DNA of 64,000 bases, from assembly GCF_001421505.1 (NCBI RefSeq), contig NZ_LMKL01000004.1, positions 62,001-126,000 of the forward strand, given 5' to 3'. How positions within the stretch are numbered: position 1 is the stretch's first letter; each line of letters begins with the position of its first letter. Source of the DNA: Sphingomonas sp. Leaf17. GTDB taxonomy: Bacteria > Pseudomonadota > Alphaproteobacteria > Sphingomonadales > Sphingomonadaceae. Shown piece by piece: positions 10,402 through 18,243 of the stretch. The position numbers and the translations under genes were made by a program. The notes beneath the pieces are model-generated. The model worked only from the letters and a program-made list of their open reading frames with translations. It did no database searches and had not been told where the DNA came from.

Positions 10402-11894
10402 TCGCGATGTTTCTGATGCTCGCCGACGTCACGCCACCGTCGCTCACGGTCGGTCCGGGCGTCTTCGCCGATGAGCGGGTGACCGCGCCCGTACCGCGTC
10501 TGGCCTGGCCCGATGCGGCGCAGGTTCGCGTGGAGGATGCGGGTGACGAACTGATCGTCCGGTTCGACCAGCCGATCGCGCCGGACCGGATCGCGGCGTT
10601 CCGGGATATCGCCGGGGCGGCGATCGGCGATTTGCGCTGGAACGACGATAGTCTGGTTTTGCGGGCGGCCCCCGGCTGGACGATGCGCTGGGCGCAGGCG
10701 GGGTCGGTTGTGACGCTCGCGTTCGTGGCACCGCCGGCACCGCCGGCACCGGCGGCCGCGACCACGGACGATGGGACCGACCGGACCGCGATCGATTCGA
10801 CACTGGCGCTGGTCGAGGCCGATGCCGCCGCCGGCTATACCGGTCAGGCGCGACGGCGGGTGACGGCGCTTGCCGCCCGGTATCCCGACGATCGCCAGGT
10901 CGCGCGGATGGTGGCCGACGTGCGGGCGATCGACGGCGACGTGCGCGGCGCGGCGGTGGGCTACCGCGCGCTTGGGGCCAATGATCGGGCGGCGCGGCGC
11001 GTCATCGCCGCCGCGCCGGGTATCGCCAGCATCGGCGTCGTCGCGCGCGATGGCAGCGACATGGCGCAGGTCGAGGGCGGCGTGCGGATCGACGCGGCGG
11101 TCGGCGACCGGTTCGCGGTCGGCGGCGGGCTTCGCCAGATCGCCAGCCGGATCGACACGCCCGGCGGCACCGCCCGGCCATCGACCACCGTGGTCGACGG
11201 TGCGCTGGCCGCCACGCTGACGACGACGGTGCGGTTGCAATTGCTGGCCTCGTCCAGTCTGGACGACGGGGTCACGGGCGGGGGCGCGCGGCTGACCGCC
11301 GGGTCGTCCGATGCGCAGGTTCGCGCCGTACTGCTGCGCCACATGCCCGACTATCCGACGCCCGCGCAGGCGTTGGCCGGCGGCTATGTTTCGCGGGCGG
11401 GCTTCGGTGGCACCTATCGCCTGACGCCGGGGCTGGTCGGGCAGGCGGATGTCGGCCTGAACCGCTACGGCCTGGCCGGACGCCGCGGCGCGAGTGACAC
11501 GGTGGTGGTCAGCGGCGGGCTGGATTATCTGATCCGGCGACAGTTCCCCGCGCTGGGCCTCAGCTACCGGTTCGAGGCGGAATATATCCGTCAATTGCAA
11601 CTGGCCGCGAATGGCGAGGCGGTCGTGCCGCTGGTCGACCGGGAAAACCATACCGTGCAGGGACTGGTCAGCGGCGCGGTCGGCGATCTTCAGATCACCG
11701 GTCAGGCCGGCTGGACCGTCGACCGGTTCGGCGGTGACGGCCCGACCGCCAGCCTTGGCCTGGCCGCGCCGATCGGCGTTCTGTGGCGGGTCGAGGGCAG
11801 CGGCGGCGTCACCTCCATCTCGCGGCCCGGTTTCACCGGACGCCAGCTTTTTGCCCGCGCGCAAGTGTCGCGCAGCCTGGGACGCGCGGAATGA
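10398..11894 (+). CDS. Predicted outer-membrane beta-barrel protein, PelB C-terminal-half equivalent
   Basis: The 498-aa protein has a beta-rich N-terminal domain (about 15-110), a short helical TPR-like stretch (about 130-205) and then alternating amphipathic strands to the end (for example AVGGGLRQIASRID, VSGGLDYLIRRQFPALGLSY), as in a barrel. Together with the preceding TPR protein it totals about 1070 aa, close to one PelB (about 1190 aa), which has a TM helix, TPRs and a 16-strand export barrel. I infer it is the Pel export pore. Oddities are a very short hydrophobic N-terminus (MIAMFLMLADV) that is a poor signal peptide, and a C-terminal residue (Glu) unlike the usual aromatic. Start and stop overlap both neighbours by 4 nt. 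Confidence 0.65.
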   Translation: MIAMFLMLADVTPPSLTVGPGVFADERVTAPVPRLAWPDAAQVRVEDAGDELIVRFDQPIAPDRIAAFRDIAGAAIGDLRWNDDSLVLRAAPGWTMRWAQAGSVVTLAFVAPPAPPAPAAATTDDGTDRTAIDSTLALVEADAAAGYTGQARRRVTALAARYPDDRQVARMVADVRAIDGDVRGAAVGYRALGANDRAARRVIAAAPGIASIGVVARDGSDMAQVEGGVRIDAAVGDRFAVGGGLRQIASRIDTPGGTARPSTTVVDGALAATLTTTVRLQLLASSSLDDGVTGGGARLTAGSSDAQVRAVLLRHMPDYPTPAQALAGGYVSRAGFGGTYRLTPGLVGQADVGLNRYGLAGRRGASDTVVVSGGLDYLIRRQFPALGLSYRFEAEYIRQLQLAANGEAVVPLVDRENHTVQGLVSGAVGDLQITGQAGWTVDRFGGDGPTASLGLAAPIGVLWRVEGSGGVTSISRPGFTGRQLFARAQVSRSLGRAE

Positions 11895-12856
11895 TTCGGT
11901 TCGGTACCACCACCTGGCGCGTTCGCCTGCGCGTCGCGCTGGAAATGATCGTGCTGTTTGCCGGGCTGGCGCTGCTCGACTGGACGACGACCGGCGGCAC
12001 CGGTTTCGCCGGGGTTCAGCCCAATCCGCTGTGGTTGCCGGTGCTGGTCATGGCGCTGGCGTACGGAACCGGCGCGGGGATCGCGGCGGCGGCGATCGCC
12101 TCGGTCCTGTGGCTGGGGCATGTCCATGGCAACGGCGGCGAGCGGGATTATCTCGACTATCTGTTCCATCTGTCGCTGCCGCCGCTGCTGTGGTTCGTCG
12201 CGGCGGTGGCCATCGGCGAAGTGACGATGATCCGGCTGGCACGACACCGGCGGCTTGAACGGCGCGAGGGCACCGCGCGCCGCAACGTCGCGCGCCTGAC
12301 CGAGGCGTTTCATCGCCTGTCACGCACCAACCGGGTCTTGCAGGTCACGATTTCGACCGAGGCGCGGACGGTCGGTCACGCCATCGCCACCGCGACCCGC
12401 CTGGCCTCGATCGACCCGGTGGAGCGGCGCGGCGCGGTCGCGCACCTGATCGCGATGGCGACCAGGACGGAGGATTTCACCTGTTACCGAATCGTTGACG
12501 GGACGGCGCGGGCGTGGCTGCGCGGGGCGACCCCGACGGGTGCACGCGACATGCTGCCTGCGGATCTTGTCGGCTGGATCCGCGACCGGACGGGTATTCT
12601 CCACGTCGCCCGGCCAAGCGATCGCGATCGGCTGGACGGGGTCGGCGTCGCGGCGATCCCGTTGCGGCAGGCGGATGGCCAGGTCGTCGGCTGTCTGGTG
12701 CTGCATACCCTTCCGTTTACCGCCCTGACTCCGCATGGCATCGCCGAGATGACGGAGGTCGCGACCTGGCTGACGCCGCTGCTCGCGGATGTCGCGCGGG
12801 GAAGCATCCGTCAGACTGGCCCTGCCAAGTCCGAGCCGCGCGAGATGGTGGCGTGA
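11891..12856 (+). CDS. pelD: PelD-like membrane protein with GAF domain, lacking the C-terminal GGDEF-like domain
   Basis: The 321-aa protein has about four transmembrane helices in residues 10-115, a charged linker likely to form a coiled coil (about 115-155) and a GAF-type domain (about 160-305, ending around GCLVLHTLPFTALTPHG). That is the PelD layout, placed directly before pelE as in known operons. Pseudomonas PelD (about 455 aa) continues into a degenerate GGDEF domain whose RxxD site binds c-di-GMP. Here the reading frame stops right after the GAF domain and no GGDEF-like segment is visible. A lone RPSD sequence lies inside the GAF region. ATGA overlap joins it to the barrel gene; it ends in a GTGA overlap with pelE. 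Confidence 0.75.
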   Translation: MIRFGTTTWRVRLRVALEMIVLFAGLALLDWTTTGGTGFAGVQPNPLWLPVLVMALAYGTGAGIAAAAIASVLWLGHVHGNGGERDYLDYLFHLSLPPLLWFVAAVAIGEVTMIRLARHRRLERREGTARRNVARLTEAFHRLSRTNRVLQVTISTEARTVGHAIATATRLASIDPVERRGAVAHLIAMATRTEDFTCYRIVDGTARAWLRGATPTGARDMLPADLVGWIRDRTGILHVARPSDRDRLDGVGVAAIPLRQADGQVVGCLVLHTLPFTALTPHGIAEMTEVATWLTPLLADVARGSIRQTGPAKSEPREMVA

Positions 12857-13734
12857 TCGCCACGCTTGCGGCGCTGGTGATCCTCGATCTGGCGATGCTG
12901 GGTGTGGGGCAGACCGGCGCGGTCGGGCCTGGGTGGCTGCTGGCCGGACACGCCGTGCTCAGCGCCATCGCCTATGCTCGGTGGTTGCGGCACGGGACCG
13001 CGATCGGTCTTGCGCCGGCGATCCTTGGTGCATTGGGGCCGGTCGGCCTGCTGGTCGGCGTGCTGGCGCATCGCCCGTCCGCATCGGCGGCGAAGACCGT
13101 TGACGAGGACGAGGCGGTGTTCGGGCCGATGCCGGCACGGCACCGGCACCGCGGTGCGATGCTGGCGGTCGCGCGGATGCTCGACGGGCGGGTGCATCAC
13201 GGCGAGCCGGAAACCGCCCATTCGCTGGTCACAATGATGCGGCACGGCGATGTCGGCGACCGGCGGCGCGCGCTGGAGACGGTAGTGCGGTCGTTCCAGC
13301 CGGCGCTGTCGCCGCTGGTCGCACTGGCGCTGACCGACAGCGACCAGACGATCCGCGCGCTGGCCGCCGCCGCATCGGCGCGCGTCGTCCAGAACCTGGC
13401 GCTGTCGCGCGCGGCGATCGAGGCACGCGTGGCGGCGGGTACCGATCCGGAGGCGCACGACGCGCTGGCCACGCTGCTGGCTGACCATGCGCGTGCCAAC
13501 GTGCTGCTGTCGGATTCGCAGCGGGCGCATCTGCGCGCCGACGCGGTGGCGATCCGCATGGCCGACGGCGATACCGAACAGGACGACGTGCTGGTCGAGG
13601 CGATGTGGGCGGCGGGCGACTATGCCGCGATCGACCGGCTGGCGCTGGCCGACGCCGATGCCGACGCCGATCCCGGGACGACGCGGACCACGGCGGCCGG
13701 GCTGGGCTGGTGGCGATCGGAACTGGCGGCATGA
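12853..13734 (+). CDS. pelE: PelE-like membrane-anchored TPR protein
   Basis: A 293-aa product if started at GTG 12853, which overlaps the pelD stop (GTGA). It has two N-terminal hydrophobic helices (about residues 3-25 and 30-68), then a soluble helical region rich in Ala and Leu with TPR-like spacing (for example SPLVALALTDSDQTIRALAA). Known PelE (about 330 aa) has two TM helices and cytoplasmic TPRs and bridges PelD and PelF; position between pelD and pelF supports the call. An acidic tail of repeated Ala-Asp (ADADADADP) precedes the C-terminus. Sequence conservation of PelE is low in general, so the name depends on context. Confidence 0.7.
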   Translation: MIATLAALVILDLAMLGVGQTGAVGPGWLLAGHAVLSAIAYARWLRHGTAIGLAPAILGALGPVGLLVGVLAHRPSASAAKTVDEDEAVFGPMPARHRHRGAMLAVARMLDGRVHHGEPETAHSLVTMMRHGDVGDRRRALETVVRSFQPALSPLVALALTDSDQTIRALAAAASARVVQNLALSRAAIEARVAAGTDPEAHDALATLLADHARANVLLSDSQRAHLRADAVAIRMADGDTEQDDVLVEAMWAAGDYAAIDRLALADADADADPGTTRTTAAGLGWWRSELAA

Positions 13735-15248
13735 TGCCTTTGCAGATGGGGCCAATGAAGACGGGACCAGCAAAGACGGAGATGGCACGGGACGACGCCG
13801 ACATCTGCCTGATCGTCGAGGGGGCCTATCCCTATGTGATCGGTGGTGTCTCCGGCTGGTTGCAGGATCTCATCACCAACCTGCCCGACGTGCGCTTCGC
13901 CATTGCCGCGATCAAGGCGAGCGACGCGCCGATGCCGTTCCGGCTGGCCTTGCCGCCGAACGTCGTGTCGATCACCGAAATCGCGCTGGCCCCGCAGGCG
14001 GCGATGCCGCGCCGCTTTCCCGACGCCGTGGTCGAGGCGATCGCCGATGCGCTGGTCGCCTTTATCGCGGTCGGCGGTGCGGCGCAGTTGCGGACGCTGA
14101 TCGACCTCGTCGGCGATATGCCGCGGCTTCCCACCGCGGGTGACATCCTGTCGCACCCCGCCACCTTCGCGCGGTTGCGGCGGCATTATCAGGCGATGCT
14201 GCCCAAGGCGTCGTTCCACCATTATTTCTGGGCGATGCGGGTGCTGCTCGGCGGGTTGCTGGCGGTACTGACCGCGCCGTTGCCGCGCGCACGGGTCTAT
14301 CACACCATCTCGACCGGCTTTGCCGGGTTGTACGCCGCGCGCGCGGGGCTTCAGACCGGGCGACCGGCGTTCATCACCGAACACGGCATCTACCTGCTCG
14401 AACGCCAGATCGAGGTGATGATGGCCGACTGGATCGGCGATCAGGTCGATACCGGGCTGGAACTGGAGCGCAGCGTCCGCGACCTGCGCGACCTGTGGGT
14501 GCGCGCGTTCACCAGCTATGCCACCGCCTGTTACCAGGTGTGCGATCCGATCGTCGCGCTGTACGGCGACAATACCGCCGTGCAGCATCGGCTGGGCGCG
14601 CCGCCGGCCCGGACCCGGGTGATCCCCAACGGGATCGATTCCGCGCGCTTCACCCATCTGGCCGACATGCGCGATCCGGCGCATCCGATGGTCGCTCTGC
14701 TGGGCCGTGTGGTGCCGATCAAGGACATCAAGACGTTCATCCGCGCCGCCGCCATCGTCCATGCCGAACGGCCCGACATCCGCTTCGCCGTGCTGGGGCC
14801 GGAGGACGAGGATCCCGAATATGCCGCCGAATGTACCCAGCTGGTTGCCGACCTCGGTCTAGGCGACGTGCTGGACTTTGCCGGCCGGGTGCGGATCGAG
14901 GCATGGATGCCGCGTATCGACCTGCTGGTGCTGACCAGCCTTTCCGAAGCCCAGCCATTGGTCATTCTGGAGGGCGGCGCGTGCGGGATCCCCGTCGTGG
15001 CACCCGACGTCGGCAGTTGCCGCGAGATGATCGAGGGGCGCGGCGGCGCGGACAGCGGGCATGGCGGGGTCGTGACACCGCTCGTCAATCCGGCTGCGAC
15101 GGCGGCGGGCATCCTGCGTATCGCCGGCGATCCTGCGATGCGGCAGGCGATGGGCGCGGTGATGCGGGAGCGGGTGCGGCGCGATTACGATCACGGCGCG
15201 ATCATTGGCGCGTACCGGGATCTGTATGCGGAACTGGCGGCGCGGTAA
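13731..15248 (+). CDS. pelF: PelF, cytosolic GT4-family Pel glycosyltransferase
   Basis: PelF polymerises the Pel chain from UDP-sugar in the cytoplasm, docked on the PelDEG complex. The 505-aa protein shows family hallmarks: EGAYPYVIGGVSGWLQDLI at the N-terminus, FITEHGIYLLERQIE mid-protein, NGID before the second Rossmann domain, GRVVPIKDIKTFIRA, and the GT4 C-terminal motif SEAQPLVILEGGACGIPVV with the paired glutamates that contact nucleotide sugar. Start at 13731 overlaps the pelE stop by 4 nt. Another Met is the next codon, and the first 23 residues (Met, Lys, Pro rich) are not conserved, so the real start could be a little downstream. It is the last gene of the rightward operon. Confidence 0.95.
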   Translation: MMPLQMGPMKTGPAKTEMARDDADICLIVEGAYPYVIGGVSGWLQDLITNLPDVRFAIAAIKASDAPMPFRLALPPNVVSITEIALAPQAAMPRRFPDAVVEAIADALVAFIAVGGAAQLRTLIDLVGDMPRLPTAGDILSHPATFARLRRHYQAMLPKASFHHYFWAMRVLLGGLLAVLTAPLPRARVYHTISTGFAGLYAARAGLQTGRPAFITEHGIYLLERQIEVMMADWIGDQVDTGLELERSVRDLRDLWVRAFTSYATACYQVCDPIVALYGDNTAVQHRLGAPPARTRVIPNGIDSARFTHLADMRDPAHPMVALLGRVVPIKDIKTFIRAAAIVHAERPDIRFAVLGPEDEDPEYAAECTQLVADLGLGDVLDFAGRVRIEAWMPRIDLLVLTSLSEAQPLVILEGGACGIPVVAPDVGSCREMIEGRGGADSGHGGVVTPLVNPAATAAGILRIAGDPAMRQAMGAVMRERVRRDYDHGAIIGAYRDLYAELAAR

Positions 15249-15263
15249 GGGGGCAATTTACTG

Positions 15264-15285
15264 TTCCCCAGCCTTCGCCGGGGAA
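15264..15285. terminator. GC-rich hairpin between convergent pelF and the type I secretion operon
   Basis: Inverted repeat with arms TTCCCC (15264-15269) and GGGGAA (15280-15285) around a GCCTTCGC core, 16 nt after pelF and 20 nt after the end of the outer-membrane factor gene. The position suits a bidirectional terminator, though no T-run follows. The sequence also belongs to the REP-like palindrome family seen elsewhere in the window. Confidence 0.45.
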
Positions 15286-15305
15286 CAATCCAACCCGAAC
15301 CCCGC

Positions 15306-16901
15306 CTACGATCCGCCCGTCACCACCGCATCGTCCAGCACCGCCGCACCGGGCATTGCCAGCCGGGGATCGGGCTTGATCGGCAGCGTGGTGCCGAGCG
15401 GTCCGGGCAGCGTCGTGACGGTGGCTGGCCGTAGCTGGGTATCGGTCGCGGGCGGCAACAGCGGCGCGAGGCGGCCGGCCGTGCTCGGCATCTGCGCGCG
15501 GTCGAGCGGCATCAGCAATGGATCGAACGGGCCGAACACCGCCTTGCGGACGGTCTGCGTATTGCGCGTCGGATCGTAGCGCGGCACGTCGCGGTCGAGT
15601 GCCGCCGCCTCCAGCCGGCCGATCGTCGCCAGCAATCGGGCCTGCGCGGCATAGGCCGCATAGCTGGCGTTGCTCAGGACGATCTGCGCGTTCAGCAGGC
15701 GCTGTTCGGAATCGAGCACCTCGAAATTGGAGCGGAAGCCTTCCGCAAAGCCGCGCTGCACGCCGGTCAGCGCGGTCTGCGCCGCCGTGGTGGCGAGGCG
15801 ACCAGAGTCCATCTGTTCCTCGGCCGCGACCGCCTGGTTCCAGGCATTCTGGACGTTGGACAGGGCGGCACGGCGCGCCGTTTCAACCGCGAAGCCCAGT
15901 TGCTGCCGGTCGGCGATCGCGGCGCGGACGCGCGATCCGATCAGCCCGCCGGTCAGCAGCGGTACGGTCAGCGTGACCGCCCCGCTTGCCTGCGGGCCGG
16001 CATCGCGCAACTGATAGGAATTGACGCTGCCATAGCCATAGCCGCCGTTCAGCGACACCACCGGTGCCCGTTCGGCGCGCTGCGCGGCGATGCGCGCGTC
16101 GCCCGCCTTCGTCGCCATGATCGCCTGCCACAGCGAGGGGCTTTCCTGCTCCACCGCCGCGAACGCGCTGTCGAGTGAGGGCGGCAGACCGGGCAGCGGC
16201 GGGGGAGCAAGCAGGTCGCCGGGATTGCGGCCTACGACGGCGGCGAAGCGACCGCGGCTGGATTGCAGATTGGCCTGCGCCTGCGCCAGCTGCGCGCGGA
16301 TGATCTCGCGCTGCGCCTGGGCCTGCGCGATGTCGGTGCGGGTCAGGTCGCCGCCGCGTTCGCGCGCCACCGCCTGCGTCACCTGACGACCATAGGAATC
16401 GAGCGAGCCGCGCTGGATCGCGACCAGCGCCTGATCGCGGCGCACCGCGATATAGGCGTCGACCACCTCCAGCAGCACGCCGTTCTCCGCCTCGCGCAGG
16501 CGTTCGCGGCCTGCCAGCACGCTGGCTTCCGCCGCCGACACCTGCGCCGCCGTGCGCCCGCCGTTCAGCAGGATCTGCGAGGCGGTCAGCGTCGCGCCTA
16601 TCGTCCGCGCGCGGTTGGTCGTGAAGTCGTCGACCAGATTGCGCTGGTCCTGCGCGCGATATTGCAGCGACATCGAAACACCGACGTTCAGCCGATACGG
16701 CGCGGCGGCCTGCACGATCTGTTCGTCGAGCGCGCGCAGTTCGGCCCGCTGCCCCTCCAGCTGCGGATTGGTGCGATAGGCGTCGGCGATCGCCTGACCC
16801 AGCGTTTCGGTGACGGCGATCTCGCGCGCTTGCGCAACCGCCGGGGCGGGGGCCACGATCATTGTGCCGACCAAAAGGGCTAGGCGGATATCAGCGTTCA
16901 T
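15306..16901 (-). CDS. TolC-family outer-membrane factor of a type I secretion system
   Basis: Forms the outer-membrane channel and periplasmic tunnel of the exporter. The 531-aa protein has a signal peptide (MNADIRLALLVGTMIVAPAPAVAQA), then two repeats of the outer-membrane efflux domain (about residues 30-240 and 245-440), with TolC-style phrases such as AIADAYRTNPQLEGQRAEL and GFRSNFEVLDSEQRLLNAQI. The last 90 residues form a Pro-rich extension after the fold. ATG at 16901 gives the clean signal peptide and overlaps the end of the adaptor gene by 11 nt, so the two are co-translated. Third gene of the minus-strand T1SS operon, convergent with pelF. Confidence 0.93.
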   Translation of the reverse strand: MNADIRLALLVGTMIVAPAPAVAQAREIAVTETLGQAIADAYRTNPQLEGQRAELRALDEQIVQAAAPYRLNVGVSMSLQYRAQDQRNLVDDFTTNRARTIGATLTASQILLNGGRTAAQVSAAEASVLAGRERLREAENGVLLEVVDAYIAVRRDQALVAIQRGSLDSYGRQVTQAVARERGGDLTRTDIAQAQAQREIIRAQLAQAQANLQSSRGRFAAVVGRNPGDLLAPPPLPGLPPSLDSAFAAVEQESPSLWQAIMATKAGDARIAAQRAERAPVVSLNGGYGYGSVNSYQLRDAGPQASGAVTLTVPLLTGGLIGSRVRAAIADRQQLGFAVETARRAALSNVQNAWNQAVAAEEQMDSGRLATTAAQTALTGVQRGFAEGFRSNFEVLDSEQRLLNAQIVLSNASYAAYAAQARLLATIGRLEAAALDRDVPRYDPTRNTQTVRKAVFGPFDPLLMPLDRAQMPSTAGRLAPLLPPATDTQLRPATVTTLPGPLGTTLPIKPDPRLAMPGAAVLDDAVVTGGS

Positions 16902-18243
16902 GGAGCGACCGTGAAAAGGCTTCGGTGAGCGGATCGAGCAGATAGTCGAGCGCGGTGCGCGCGCGCAGCTTGACGAGCACGGCGACGGGAACACCCGCGC
17001 GGATGCCGGCATCGCCCCCGCGTACCGCCTCGATCCTGGCGATCTGGCCGCGCGGCACGATGATATCGGCGCTGAAATAGCTGCGGCCCGAGGCTTCGTC
17101 GCGCAGGGAGTCGGCGGACACGGTGCGGACCGTGCCGATCAGGATCGGCAGGTCGCGTTCGTGCAGCGACAGGAACTTCACCTCGGCCTCCTTGCCCGGA
17201 AACACGCCGTCGATATCGCCGGGCTGGAAACTGGCGCGAACCACGAGGGGCGCTGCGTCGGGCACGACATCGAGGATCGGTTGCCCCGCCTGGATGACGC
17301 CGCCGACCGAGAACACGCGCAGGCCGACGACCTGCCCGGTCACCGGCGCGCGGATGATGGTGCGGTCGAGCTGCTCGCGCGCGGCCGCCCATTTGGGCAT
17401 GACCTCGTTCAGCTGGAACTGCGTGTCGCGCAGCAGGCTGGCGCTGTCCTCGACATATTTGCGGCTGTTCTGGACAATCTCGGCCCGGCTCTGGCCCATC
17501 TGTTCGCGCGCGGCGGCGGAGCGCGAGACATATTCGGCGTCGGTCCCCTCCAGTTGCCGGAGCGAGCGTTCGATCGCGCGGACGGTGTTGCGCGAGACAT
17601 AGCCCTCGTCGGCCAGCTTGCGCGTGCTGTCGAGCTGCTGACGCAGGCTGGCGCGCTGGCGCGCGGTCGCCGTCGCCTGTGCGGAAAAGCCGGTGGTCTG
17701 CTGCGCGACGGCGGCCTCCTGCTGACGCAGGACGGCGCTGTTGGCGGCCAGCGCACCGGCGCGGGCGGCGCGTTGTGCGGTCTGCAACGTCCGTGCGCGC
17801 TCGATCAGCGGGCGGTCCTCAGGTGGCGCGGTGGCGAAGCTGGCCGGCCACACGATCGGGCCGCCGCGAATATCGGCCTCCAGCCGGGCGCGCTGGGCCT
17901 GAAGGTCGATGACGCTGGCGGCAAGCGCGCGTTCGCTGGCCTGGACTTCCGCCCCCTCCAGCCGGAACAGGACGGTGCCGGCGGTGACGTGCTGCCCGTC
18001 GCGGACCGCCATCGCCTTCACGATGCCGCCGTCGCGGTGCTGCACGGTCTGGCGGTTGCCGGCGACGACGACCTGCCCGTCGCCCGCCGCCGCCGCGTCC
18101 AGCCGGGCGGACGCCGCCCAGATCAGGCCGACGACGAAAAACAGGACGGCTACGATCCCGCCGAACAGCAGCGCGCCACGCGGGGAGTCATCGAGCCGCA
18201 GCCGGTCGGCAATGCTCTGACGGTCGGACAGGGTGTCGCTCAT
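16891..18243 (-). CDS. HlyD/PrtE-family membrane fusion protein of a type I secretion system
   Basis: Periplasmic adaptor linking the ABC ATPase to the TolC-type channel. The 450-aa protein has a cytoplasmic N-terminus, one TM helix at about 27-46 (LFGGIVAVLFFVVGLIWAA), a biotinyl-lipoyl half (VQHRDGGIVKAMAVRDGQHV), a long coiled-coil region (about 110-300) and the returning lipoyl/beta-barrel part (TIIRAPVTGQVVGLRVFSVG) ending with the family-typical GVPVAVLVKLRARTALDYLL. Its start overlaps the ABC stop by 4 nt. Length and sequence fit the PrtE type that exports RTX proteases and related RTX proteins. Confidence 0.95.
   Translation of the reverse strand: MSDTLSDRQSIADRLRLDDSPRGALLFGGIVAVLFFVVGLIWAASARLDAAAAGDGQVVVAGNRQTVQHRDGGIVKAMAVRDGQHVTAGTVLFRLEGAEVQASERALAASVIDLQAQRARLEADIRGGPIVWPASFATAPPEDRPLIERARTLQTAQRAARAGALAANSAVLRQQEAAVAQQTTGFSAQATATARQRASLRQQLDSTRKLADEGYVSRNTVRAIERSLRQLEGTDAEYVSRSAAAREQMGQSRAEIVQNSRKYVEDSASLLRDTQFQLNEVMPKWAAAREQLDRTIIRAPVTGQVVGLRVFSVGGVIQAGQPILDVVPDAAPLVVRASFQPGDIDGVFPGKEAEVKFLSLHERDLPILIGTVRTVSADSLRDEASGRSYFSADIIVPRGQIARIEAVRGGDAGIRAGVPVAVLVKLRARTALDYLLDPLTEAFSRSLHER

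Noticed and set aside
12853-13734. RxxD-type c-di-GMP site moved to PelE
   Set aside because: No GGDEF- or PilZ-like segment is visible in PelE; it consists of TM helices and TPR-like helices only.
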